DNA of 64,000 nt. Origin: [Flavobacterium] thermophilum (GTDB lineage: Bacteria > Bacillota > Bacilli > Bacillales > Anoxybacillaceae). Location: positions 434,001 to 498,000 of the forward strand of contig UGGS01000001.1 in NCBI GenBank assembly GCA_900450595.1, read 5' to 3'. Below are positions 17,999 to 25,947 of this stretch, one piece after another. Numbering within the stretch: the first letter of the stretch is position 1; the number at the start of each line of letters is the position of its first letter. The translations under genes and the position numbers were made by a program. The notes under the pieces were generated by a model, which was not told where the DNA came from, ran no database searches, and saw nothing but the letters and a program-made list of their open reading frames with translations.

Positions 17999-19243
17999 TT
18001 GAACGCGGAGATCATTGCCGTTGGCTCTGAGCTGTTGCTTGGGCAAATCGCCAATACGAACGCCCAGTTTTTGTCGCAGCAGCTGGCGATGCTTGGCATT
18101 AACGTCTATTTCCATACCGTCGTCGGCGACAACGCCGGCCGCCTCGAACAGGCGGTGAAAATTGCGCAAACGCGGGCGGACTTGGTCATTTTTACCGGAG
18201 GACTCGGCCCGACGAAAGATGACCTGACGAAAGAAACGATCGCCCGTTTGCTTGGCCGCCGGCTCGTGATCGACGAGGAAGCGCTCCGAGCGATTGAGGT
18301 GTATTTTGCCCGCACAAACCGGCCGATGACAGAAAACAATAAAAAGCAGGCGCTCGTCTTGGAAGGATCGACGGTGCTGAAAAACGAGCACGGCATGGCG
18401 CCAGGGATGGCGCTGACGGTCGATGGGATTACATACATGTTGCTGCCCGGACCGCCGAAGGAAATGCAGCCGATGTTTACGAAATACGGCGCAGCGTTTT
18501 TGCGCGGCGCTTTTTCGCTTTCCGAGCGCATCGAATCGCGCGTCCTCCGCTTTTTCGGCATCGGCGAGTCGGCGCTCGAGACGGCGATCGCCGACTTGAT
18601 CGACGCCCAGTCGAACCCGACGATCGCGCCGCTGGCCGGCGACGGTGAAGTGACGCTTCGTCTGACAGCGAAGCATCAGGATGAGGCGGAGGCGAAGCGG
18701 CTTCTTGATGAAGTGGAATCGGCCATTTTGGCGCGTGTCGGCCGTTATTGTTACGGGTATAATGATGAAACGCTGTTTACAAAGACATTGGCACGGTTAA
18801 AAGAAAGAGGATGGACGATCGCGTCGGCCGAAAGTTTGACCGGCGGCCTTTTCCTCGAACAGCTCACCGCCCTCCCCGGCGCGTCGCAAGTCGTGCAGGG
18901 CGGTGTCGTCTGCTACACAAACGGCGTCAAAGAACAGGTGCTTGGCATACCGCGCCCGCTGCTTGAGGCAGAAGGGGCGGTGAGCGAGCCGTGCGCCCGT
19001 TTGCTTGCTGAAAACGTCCGCGCGATGTGCGATGCGGATATCGGCATCAGCTTCACCGGCGTCGCCGGACCCGATCCGCTTGAGGGCCACCCGCCCGGCA
19101 CCGTGTATGTCGGCATCGCCGTCCGCGGGCGCGATGCGACTGTCCACCGTCTGATGCTGTCCGGCACGCGTGATGCCATTCGCATCCGCACCGCCAAATA
19201 CGGCTGTTTTTTTCTGCTTGAGATGCTCGCGGCCGACTGCTGA
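17999..19243 (+). CDS. cinA: CinA, competence/damage-inducible protein
   Basis: 414 residues. The N-terminal MoCF-like domain ([37 protein letters not shown]) is joined to a C-terminal nicotinamide-nucleotide amidase-type domain ([45 protein letters not shown]). TTG 17999 follows AGGGGGAGA. Its place directly before recA is conserved in Firmicutes. An inverted repeat at 19331-19356 can terminate it. Confidence 0.93.
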   Translation: MNAEIIAVGSELLLGQIANTNAQFLSQQLAMLGINVYFHTVVGDNAGRLEQAVKIAQTRADLVIFTGGLGPTKDDLTKETIARLLGRRLVIDEEALRAIEVYFARTNRPMTENNKKQALVLEGSTVLKNEHGMAPGMALTVDGITYMLLPGPPKEMQPMFTKYGAAFLRGAFSLSERIESRVLRFFGIGESALETAIADLIDAQSNPTIAPLAGDGEVTLRLTAKHQDEAEAKRLLDEVESAILARVGRYCYGYNDETLFTKTLARLKERGWTIASAESLTGGLFLEQLTALPGASQVVQGGVVCYTNGVKEQVLGIPRPLLEAEGAVSEPCARLLAENVRAMCDADIGISFTGVAGPDPLEGHPPGTVYVGIAVRGRDATVHRLMLSGTRDAIRIRTAKYGCFFLLEMLAADC

Positions 19244-19330
19244 TCGGCCGCCCCCTTCCTTCTCCATTCTCCACCGCACATCGTTTTTTCCACCGCATGA
19301 GTATGGCGATTGTTGCTAGTTTCTCCACCG

Positions 19331-19356
19331 AAAAAACGAATGGACGTTCGTTTTTT
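19331..19356 (+). terminator. Terminator after cinA, overlapping a LexA box
   Basis: AAAAAACGAA (19331-19340) pairs with TTCGTTTTTT (19347-19356), loop of six. The same bases include the LexA site of recA. Confidence 0.7.
19337..19350 (+). promoter_or_regulatory. LexA (SOS) box of recA
   Basis: CGAATGGACGTTCG is one base from the Bacillus SOS consensus CGAAC-N4-GTTCG. It ends nine bases before the recA -35. Confidence 0.75.
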
Positions 19357-19358
19357 GC

Positions 19359-19387
19359 TTGGCAATGGCCGCAAAACGCGGTATAGT
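19359..19387 (+). promoter_or_regulatory. recA promoter (sigma-A)
   Basis: TTGGCA (19359-19364), 17-base spacer, TATAGT (19382-19387), followed 34 bases later by the recA start codon. Confidence 0.8.
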
Positions 19388-19420
19388 ATAAGTAGTCCTA
19401 GAATAAGGAGGAGTAGGTTA

Positions 19421-19709
19421 GTGAACCAAGATCGTCAAGCTGCATTGGAGCAGGCATTAAAACAAATTGAACGACAGTTTGGCAAGGGGGCCATCATGAA
19501 GCTCGGCGAGCAAGTCGACCGCAAAGTGTCGGTCGTGCCGAGCGGTTCGCTGGCGCTTGACATCGCGTTAGGCGTCGGCGGCTATCCGCGTGGGCGGATT
19601 GTGGAAATTTACGGCCCGGAATCGTCCGGGAAAACGACCGTTGCCCTTCACGCGATCGCGGAAGTGCAAAAGCGGGGCGGGCAAGCAGCTTTCATCGACG
19701 CAGAGCACG
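19421..19709 (+). CDS. recA: RecA recombinase, exon 1
   Basis: Codons 1-96 plus the first base of codon 97. Translation starts at GTG 19421 behind AAGGAGGAG. This exon carries the N-terminal helix ([20 protein letters not shown]), Walker A GPESSGKT and the strand ending FIDAEH. At 19710 the frame enters an intron and would stop at TGA 19724 after GATCC. Joined to 20734-21488 it gives 347 residues with an unbroken AEHALDP motif, the normal length for a Bacillus RecA. RecA drives homologous recombination and LexA cleavage, so correct splicing should be needed for DNA repair. Confidence 0.95.
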
Positions 19710-20733
19710 GTGCGACCTGTTGCTGACTGAAGTATGGCGGAAACGCCGTGCGAAAAGTCAGCGGGACTGAGCATGAGTAGGTCCTAACTGCATCACCGAG
19801 AGCTCGGTGAAAATCCGAGACGGGAATGAAGGTTGGCATTCCCGCCCTAATACCCCGACGTGCGGTCATGGTGCGCAACATGGCTGTACGAAGCTCGGAG
19901 AGGACGGCGAAAAGCAGACCTGAGAAGCGGTTAGCGAAGTAGCCGGGGGTCCATAAAGCTCCTATGGCTAGAGAACGCATAGCGTTGGAACGAACCACCG
20001 GAAGTACGGCTCGTAAGGCGTGGGGCGCCGAAAAAAGAAGGCGCTCACCTCCTAAGTGAGGTTCAGCCCTGGATGAGGTATTCGTGTTTGCCGAGTCTGG
20101 ATTGATCCCGTAGAGGATCTTTGCCTTGAGCCCTCCAACCATGGGCAGAAAGGCGGCTGACGGGTCAGAGGTGGAGCCTAAGGGAGCATGCAAGGATAGG
20201 TGATGCGGTACAGGTGAACCACCCCAGCGGATGCCAAGGGATGCGCATCCCGATGCCGCTAAGCAGGAGGAAATGACTGCTGAAGGGGTGGGGCAGCAGC
20301 CCGTAGTAGTGATGAAGCAGGGTAACTCCTGCGGAGCGAAGGGGCATAGTCGAGTACCCTAGGTTACTAACCCAGACAATGATTAGGAAGCCGTGAGGAA
20401 ATCCGTAAGGGTTTCGGTGAGCAAAACTGACTAAAAACGTGTATGGTACAAATCCGCTAGAAAGGATTTGATACTATCAACCAAACGTTTCAAGAACTAA
20501 TCATTCCTAGGTCGGAGCAGGAATTCCGCGACCTACAAGACAAGATGTACGCCATTACACAATAAGTAAACTCGAGGAATACAGAAAGTGCGTACACTAG
20601 TAAAGTCTAGAGCGGATTAGTAACCGGGGTACTCGATGGAACGCCGTGTGCGGGGAAACTCGCACGCACGGTGTGAAGCGGGGGAAAATAGCCCCTCCGG
20701 GTAATGCCGAGGGTGACTATTACCTATCGCTAT
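19710..20733 (+). mobile_element. Group II intron without maturase ORF, inserted in recA
   Basis: About 1,024 bases. The 5' end GTGCGACC fits the GUGYG rule. Domain V is clear at 20642-20673: stem CGCCGTG with CACGGTG, a two-base bulge (20665-20666), upper stem TGCGGG with CTCGCA, and a GAAA loop (20655-20658). A domain VI-like stem follows (GGTAAT with ATTACC, 20701-20724) with A20716 as a possible branch point. No reverse transcriptase or maturase reading frame exists inside, unlike full-length elements of about 2-2.5 kb, so splicing probably uses a maturase encoded elsewhere. The 3' end is set by RecA conservation; an in-frame alternative at 20727 exists. I recall published work on a recA group II intron in G. 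kaustophilus. Confidence 0.92.
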
Positions 20734-21488
20734 CGCTCGACCCCATCTATGCACAAAAATTAGGGGTCAATATCGATGAATTGCTGCTTTCCCAGCCTGA
20801 CACGGGCGAGCAGGCGCTCGAAATCGCGGAAGCGCTCGTGCGAAGCGGCGCGGTCGATATTATCGTCATCGACTCGGTGGCGGCGCTTGTGCCGAAAGCG
20901 GAAATTGAAGGGGAGATGGGCGACGCCCATGTCGGCTTGCAAGCGCGGCTTATGTCCCAGGCGCTTCGCAAGCTGTCCGGCGCCATTAACAAATCGAAAA
21001 CGATCGCCATCTTCATCAACCAAATTCGCGAAAAAGTCGGCGTCATGTTCGGCAATCCCGAGACAACGCCGGGCGGGCGGGCGCTCAAGTTTTACGCTTC
21101 CGTCCGCCTAGAGGTTCGTCGCGCCGAGCAAATCAAGCAAGGCAATGATATGGTCGGCAACAAGACGAAAATCAAAGTCGTCAAAAACAAAGTCGCGCCG
21201 CCGTTTAAAACGGCTGACGTCGACATTATGTACGGCGAGGGCATTTCCCGCGAAGGGGAAATCATCGATATGGCGTCTGAACTTGACATTGTGCAAAAAA
21301 GCGGCTCATGGTATTCGTACAAAGACGAACGGCTCGGCCAAGGGCGGGAGAATGCAAAACAATTTTTGAAAGAAAACCCGCATATCGCCGAAGAAATCGC
21401 CCGCGCCATCCGCAAACATTACGGCATCGATGATGGCGAAGCAGGCGGCGAACCGATGCAAGACGAATTTGGGCTGCTTGAGGAATAA
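20734..21488 (+). CDS. recA: RecA recombinase, exon 2
   Basis: Completes codon 97 (G plus CG gives Ala) and continues [26 protein letters not shown]. It holds Walker [22 protein letters not shown], loop L1/L2 residues ([42 protein letters not shown]) and the acidic C-terminus. On its own it has no start codon with a ribosome binding site, so it is expressed only from spliced mRNA. The 755 bases plus exon 1 make 348 codons including the stop. Confidence 0.95.
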
Positions 21489-21493
21489 CAGAC

Positions 21494-21528
21494 GGAAGGC
21501 GTCCTGGCATGGCTGGGGCGCCTTTTTC
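21494..21528 (+). terminator. Terminator after recA
   Basis: An imperfect stem AAGGCGTCC with GGGCGCCTT followed by TTTTT, just past the recA stop. Confidence 0.65.
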
Positions 21529-21694
21529 CTAGCTGCCGAAACGGAACGGCCATTCACGTCCCTTTGCAGGATATGCCGGAGGACGCCCGACTAACTTGCA
21601 GGCGGTTCTGTTTCTTTTGGCATTTTGCCAAAAAGAAGAGGCAGAGCAGAACGCTCTGTGTGCCGCGGCTTAAGAAGGGCTCCTGTGTAATATC

Positions 21695-21723
21695 TTGACA
21701 ATTCCTACCGCCGCCTTTACAAT
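21695..21723 (+). promoter_or_regulatory. rny promoter (sigma-A)
   Basis: TTGACA (21695-21700), spacer 17, TACAAT (21718-21723): close to consensus. It is about 200 bases ahead of the rny start. Confidence 0.82.
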
Positions 21724-21920
21724 GAACATGTATATTTGTCCATGTACACGGCAGGGTCGCGTGCCCGCCCGCAGTGGCGTACTGCTTGGATGCGGGGGCG
21801 CGTGGAAATGGCCAGGGAAACGACCAAGCCAATGGGTTGAAAACGGGAATGTCCATCTGCGTCGGACGATGGCGCGAAGAAGGCGCAAGGGAAAACGAAA
21901 CAGCAAGAGGAGGTGAAACG

Positions 21921-23477
21921 ATGGGTTCGATCATCATCTCCGCTTTGCTTGCCTTAGTCATTGGTGCCGTTGTTGGCTTTTTTGTTCGCAAATCGATTGC
22001 CGAAGCGAAAATCGGTGGCGCGAAAGCAGCTGCCGAGCAGCTGATTGAAGAGGCGAGACGCGAGGCGGACGCCTTGAAAAAAGAGGCGCTTCTCGAAGCG
22101 AAAGACGAGATTCATAAATTGCGGACGGAAGCGGAGCGCGACATCCGCGACCGGAGAAGCGAGCTCCAAAAACAAGAAAACCGCTTGATGCAAAAAGAGG
22201 AAAACCTCGATCGCAAAGATGAAGCGCTCAACAAACGCGAGGCGCTGCTTGAAGCGAAGGAAGAAGCGTTAAACGAAAGACAACAGCATATTGAACAAAT
22301 GGAAAGCAAAGTGGAAGCGCTCGTGAAGCAGCAACAAACCGAACTCGAACGCATTTCCGGCCTGACGCGCGACGATGCGCGCCAGCTCATTTTGGAACGC
22401 GTTGAAAAAGAACTGTCCCATGAGATTGCCATGATGATCAAAGAGGCGGAAACGCGGGCGAAAGAGGAAGCGGACAAGCGGGCGAAAGCGATTTTGTCGC
22501 TGGCCATCCAGCGCTGTGCCGCCGACCATGTCGCCGAAACGACGGTGTCCGTCGTCAACTTGCCAAACGATGAAATGAAAGGGCGGATCATCGGGCGCGA
22601 AGGGCGGAACATTCGCACGCTTGAGACGCTGACTGGCATCGATTTAATTATCGATGATACGCCGGAAGCGGTGATTTTGTCCGGGTTTGATCCGATTCGC
22701 CGCGAAACGGCGCGCATCGCGTTAGACAAGCTTGTGCAAGACGGACGCATCCACCCGGCGCGCATTGAAGAAATGGTGGAAAAGGCGCGCCGCGAAGTCG
22801 ATGAGCACATTCGCGAAGTCGGCGAGCAGACGACGTTTGAAGTCGGCGTCCATGGCTTGCATCCAGATTTGATCAAAATTTTAGGGCGGCTGAAGTTCCG
22901 GACGAGCTACGGACAAAACGTCTTGAAACATTCGGTGGAAGTGGCGTTTTTAGCCGGACTGATGGCGGCCGAACTCGGAGAAGACGAAATGTTGGCGCGC
23001 CGGGCCGGCTTGCTTCATGATATCGGCAAGGCGATCGACCATGAGGTTGAAGGCAGCCACGTGGAGATCGGCGTCGAGCTGGCGACGAAGTACAAAGAAC
23101 ATCCCGTCGTCATCAACAGCATCGCCTCCCACCATGGCGACACCGAGCCGACATCGGTCATCGCGGTGCTTGTGGCGGCGGCGGATGCGCTCTCCGCAGC
23201 GCGGCCGGGAGCGCGCAGCGAGACGCTGGAAAACTATATTCGCCGCTTAGAGAAACTGGAGGAAATCGCGGAATCGTACGAAGGCGTGGAAAAATCGTAC
23301 GCCATCCAGGCCGGCCGCGAAGTGCGCATCATGGTCAAGCCGGATATGATCGACGATTTGGAAGCGCACCGGTTGGCGCGTGACATCCGCAAACGGATTG
23401 AAGAAGAGCTCGACTACCCGGGCCATATTAAAGTGACCGTCATCCGTGAAACGCGCGCGGTCGAATATGCGAAATAA
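21921..23477 (+). CDS. rny: Ribonuclease Y
   Basis: 518 residues. An N-terminal membrane anchor ([19 protein letters not shown], about 4-22) is followed by a long coiled coil (about 30-200), a KH domain with [13 protein letters not shown], and an HD phosphodiesterase domain with [12 protein letters not shown]. RNase Y is the main endoribonuclease starting mRNA decay in Firmicutes. ATG 21921 after GAGGAGGTG is used; a longer frame upstream to 21774 lies in the leader and lacks a proper initiation site. YmcA, a subunit of a complex that steers RNase Y, is also in the window. Confidence 0.95.
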   Translation: MGSIIISALLALVIGAVVGFFVRKSIAEAKIGGAKAAAEQLIEEARREADALKKEALLEAKDEIHKLRTEAERDIRDRRSELQKQENRLMQKEENLDRKDEALNKREALLEAKEEALNERQQHIEQMESKVEALVKQQQTELERISGLTRDDARQLILERVEKELSHEIAMMIKEAETRAKEEADKRAKAILSLAIQRCAADHVAETTVSVVNLPNDEMKGRIIGREGRNIRTLETLTGIDLIIDDTPEAVILSGFDPIRRETARIALDKLVQDGRIHPARIEEMVEKARREVDEHIREVGEQTTFEVGVHGLHPDLIKILGRLKFRTSYGQNVLKHSVEVAFLAGLMAAELGEDEMLARRAGLLHDIGKAIDHEVEGSHVEIGVELATKYKEHPVVINSIASHHGDTEPTSVIAVLVAAADALSAARPGARSETLENYIRRLEKLEEIAESYEGVEKSYAIQAGREVRIMVKPDMIDDLEAHRLARDIRKRIEEELDYPGHIKVTVIRETRAVEYAK

Positions 23478-23507
23478 AGTGGCATCCTATTGCCACTTTA
23501 TTTTTTT
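23476..23507 (+). terminator. Terminator after rny
   Basis: AAAGTGGCA (23476-23484) pairs with TGCCACTTT (23491-23499), followed by A and seven T. Confidence 0.88.
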
Positions 23508-23590
23508 GTGCGTAAAATGAGAAAGTACAATGGATTCGCGCCACCTTTGAAGCGAAGCGCCATATTTTTTTGATTAGAAAGGGATCGATC

Positions 23591-24385
23591 ATGAGAATCT
23601 TATTTATCGGCGATGTCGTCGGTTCGCCGGGGCAAAAAATGGTCGAGCATTATTTGCCGAAATTAAAAGAAAAACACCGTCCCGATATCGTCATCATCAA
23701 CGGTGAAAACGCCGCCGGCGGGAAAGGGATCACCGAGCCGATTTACCGGGCGTTTTTGGCCCAAGGCGCCCATGTTGTGACATTAGGCAACCATGCGTGG
23801 GACAAGCGTGATATTTTTGAATTCATCGATCAGGCGAAGGCGCTCATCCGCCCGGCGAACTATCCGCCCGGCACACCGGGAAAAGGCATCGTCTACGTGC
23901 CGACCGAGCAAGGGGAGGCGGCGGTCATCAACTTGCAAGGGCGGACGTTTTTGCCGGCGATTGACTGTCCGTTTCAAAAAGCGGATGAATTGATTGCCGC
24001 TGCCTCGACGCGCACGCCGGTCATCATTGTTGATTTTCACGCTGAGGCGACAAGCGAAAAACAGGCGATGGGCTGGCACTTGGATGGGCGCGTGTCGGCC
24101 GTCATCGGCACGCATACGCACGTTCAGACGGCGGACAATCGCATTTTGCCGAAGGGTACGGCGTACATTACCGATGTCGGCATGACCGGCCCGTATGACG
24201 GCATTTTAGGGGTTGACCGCGACGCGGTGCTGCGCAAATTTTTAACCGGACTGCCGGTCCGGTTCGGCGTCAAGGAAGGACGAAGCCAGCTGAACGCGGT
24301 GCTTGTCGATGTTGATGGAAAAAGCGGGCGTGCGCTTGGCATTGAACGGTTGATCATTAATGACGACCACCCATATTTTGAATAA
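23591..24385 (+). CDS. ymdB: YmdB-type metallophosphoesterase
   Basis: 264 residues of the calcineurin-like family. Metal-site motifs in order: FIGDVVGSPG (residues 5-14), NGENAAGG, LGNHAWDKRD, DFHAEATSEK and GTHTHVQTAD. B. subtilis YmdB hydrolyses 2',3'-cyclic nucleotides and influences biofilm and motility fate. ATG 23591 is preferred over the upstream TTG at 23570; AAAGGGAT precedes it. It sits between rny and spoVS as in B. subtilis. Confidence 0.92.
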   Translation: MRILFIGDVVGSPGQKMVEHYLPKLKEKHRPDIVIINGENAAGGKGITEPIYRAFLAQGAHVVTLGNHAWDKRDIFEFIDQAKALIRPANYPPGTPGKGIVYVPTEQGEAAVINLQGRTFLPAIDCPFQKADELIAAASTRTPVIIVDFHAEATSEKQAMGWHLDGRVSAVIGTHTHVQTADNRILPKGTAYITDVGMTGPYDGILGVDRDAVLRKFLTGLPVRFGVKEGRSQLNAVLVDVDGKSGRALGIERLIINDDHPYFE

Positions 24386-24424
24386 TCGTTTTTTAAAAAA
24401 ATTTTAAAAACAAGCTTCTCCTCA

Positions 24425-24451
24425 GCAGGAATAGTTGTCGAAACAGTGAAT
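24425..24451 (+). promoter_or_regulatory. Sigma-H promoter of spoVS
   Basis: GCAGGAATA (24425-24433), 11-base spacer, AGTGAAT (24445-24451): full agreement with RnAGGAwWW-n11/12-RnnGAAT. B. subtilis spoVS is also sigma-H dependent. Confidence 0.8.
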
Positions 24452-24514
24452 ATAGTTACAGTGAAGACATTTTACCGTAATCCATTTTTCAAGGGGACGA
24501 GGGAGGAGCTAGAA

Positions 24515-24775
24515 ATGGAAATATTAAAAGTTTCAGCAAAGTCGAATCCGAACTCTGTAGCCGGTGCACTTGCCGGGGTGCTGCGCGAGCGCGGCGCGGC
24601 GGAAATTCAGGCGATCGGTGCAGGTGCATTGAACCAAGCCGTTAAGGCAGTAGCGATCGCACGAGGGTTTGTGGCACCAAGCGGCATGGACTTGATTTGC
24701 ATTCCGGCGTTTACCGATATTATTATTGACGGAGAAGAGCGGACCGCCATTAAATTAATCGTCGAACCTCGTTAA
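24515..24775 (+). CDS. spoVS: Stage V sporulation protein S
   Basis: 86 residues, an Alba-like fold, highly conserved: MEILKVSAKSNPNSVAGALA at the start and FTDIIIDGEERTAIKLIVEPR at the end. SpoVS affects septation, coat assembly and sporulation progress. ATG 24515 follows GGGAGGAG (24501-24508); the 23 extra residues of the longer open frame are not part of the family and lie in the leader. Confidence 0.96.
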   Translation: MEILKVSAKSNPNSVAGALAGVLRERGAAEIQAIGAGALNQAVKAVAIARGFVAPSGMDLICIPAFTDIIIDGEERTAIKLIVEPR

Positions 24776-24798
24776 CTCGATGATGAGTCAATGGTAAA

Positions 24799-24855
24799 AT
24801 ATAACCTGTTGGCGCCTTCGCTGTAGAAGGCAGGCAGGTTATTTTTGCTTTTTTA
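24799..24855 (+). terminator. Terminator after spoVS
   Basis: An extended stem AACCTG...CAGGTT enclosing GCCTTC/GAAGGC, then a T-rich run. Confidence 0.82.
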
Positions 24856-24868
24856 AGGGGGAAAATGA

Positions 24869-25792
24869 ATGATTTTCGATGCCCACTGTGATGCGCTCAT
24901 GAAGCTATGGCAAGACCGGTCGTTGTCGTTTCACGATGGGGCGCCGCTTCATGTCACCTTTTCTGGCATGGCGGAAGCGGGAATAAAAGTGCAATGTTTT
25001 GCCATTTACGTGCCGGAAACCGTGCCGGAAGAAGCCCGGTTCACAGCGGCGTTGGAGATGGTGGACATTTTCTTTGCCCGCATCGTCGAGGCGTTCCCGT
25101 CCGTCAAGTTTGTGCGGACGAAGCAGGATATCGCCGCACTGAAAGAAGGGGAAATTGGCGCGATGTTGACGCTCGAAGGATGCGACGCCATCGGTGCCAA
25201 CCTTGTCAAGTTAAAGACGCTTCTTCGCCTTGGCGTCGCTTCTGTCGGCCTGACGTGGAACTTTCCAAACGCCGTCGCCGACGGGGCGTGGGAGAAGCGC
25301 GGCGCCGGCTTGACCGCGTTTGGCCGGCAAGTCGTCGAGCTGCTCAATGAAACAAAGCGGTGGGTCGATGTGTCCCATTTGTCGGAAAGAGCGTTTTGGG
25401 ATGTGATCGAAACAGCCTGTTTTCCGATCGCTTCTCATTCGAACGCCTATCGCCTCTGCCCGCATCCGCGCAATCTGACGGACGAGCAGCTGAAAGCGCT
25501 GATTGAAAAAGACGGGATGATTGGCATCAATTTTGTCCCGTACTTTTTAACGAAGGACAAACGGAGAGCAACGATCGCCGATGTGCTTCGCCATCTTGAC
25601 CATGTATGTGCGCTCGGAGGGGAAAACAACGTCGGGTTCGGCTCCGACTTTGACGGCATTACGGAAACGGTTTCCGGCCTTGAAACGGTGAAGCAATACG
25701 ACCAGCTCGTCAATGAGTTGTACAAGCATTACTCCGCCGAACAAGCATCCCGCTTTTTATTCGGCAACTTCTACGCCCATTTACCGGAGTGA
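24869..25792 (+). CDS. M19-family dipeptidase (renal dipeptidase type)
   Basis: 307 residues. Binuclear zinc motifs: FDAHCDALMKLW (HxD, residues 3-14), the bridging Glu in LTLEGCDAIG, and His residues in VDVSHLSERAFWDV and IASHSNAYRLCPHPRNLTD; GFGSDFDGI lies near the C-terminus. It hydrolyses dipeptides, possibly including D-amino acids. There is no signal peptide, so it acts in the cytoplasm. ATG 24869 follows AAGGGGG. It stands between the spoVS terminator and the 2-oxoacid oxidoreductase genes, probably as its own unit. Confidence 0.88.
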   Translation: MIFDAHCDALMKLWQDRSLSFHDGAPLHVTFSGMAEAGIKVQCFAIYVPETVPEEARFTAALEMVDIFFARIVEAFPSVKFVRTKQDIAALKEGEIGAMLTLEGCDAIGANLVKLKTLLRLGVASVGLTWNFPNAVADGAWEKRGAGLTAFGRQVVELLNETKRWVDVSHLSERAFWDVIETACFPIASHSNAYRLCPHPRNLTDEQLKALIEKDGMIGINFVPYFLTKDKRRATIADVLRHLDHVCALGGENNVGFGSDFDGITETVSGLETVKQYDQLVNELYKHYSAEQASRFLFGNFYAHLPE

Positions 25793-25898
25793 CGAATATC
25801 ACGGAGTATCGGCTCTGCGTATCCTAAAATAGAAGACAGGGCATCCGCGGTGCCGGCTGAAAAAGGCGTTCAAAACGATAGTTTCCTTGTCAGAAAAG

Positions 25899-25907
25899 TG
25901 GTACAAT
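25899..25907 (+). promoter_or_regulatory. Extended -10 promoter of the oxidoreductase genes
   Basis: TGG followed by TACAAT (25902-25907), an extended -10. A possible weak -35, TAGTTT, lies at 25879-25884. Confidence 0.4.
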
Positions 25908-25947
25908 AGTAGCGAAAGGCTGGAGTGAATATAAAGGGGTGTAATGC

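Larger units (their letters stand above)
21489..21920 (+). other. Intergenic region and structured leader upstream of rny
   Basis: No gene recognised in 432 bases. After the recA terminator come two hairpins (21612-21622 with 21626-21637; CAGAGC 21642-21647 with GCTCTG 21653-21658), then the rny promoter and a leader of about 190 bases containing a CATG-based hairpin near 21726-21747 and a GC-rich stem between 21758 and 21802. Confidence 0.6.

Noticed and set aside
19648..20193. 181-residue open frame on the - strand within the recA intron
   Set aside because: It spans the exon-intron boundary antisense, is rich in Arg/Pro/Ser with no reverse transcriptase or maturase motif, and is best explained by open frames opposite structured GC-rich RNA.
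20646..20733. Start codon for recA exon 2 at 20646 as an independent gene
   Set aside because: The reading frame there runs through domain V and VI of the intron and has no plausible ribosome binding site; the RecA sequence only begins at 20734.
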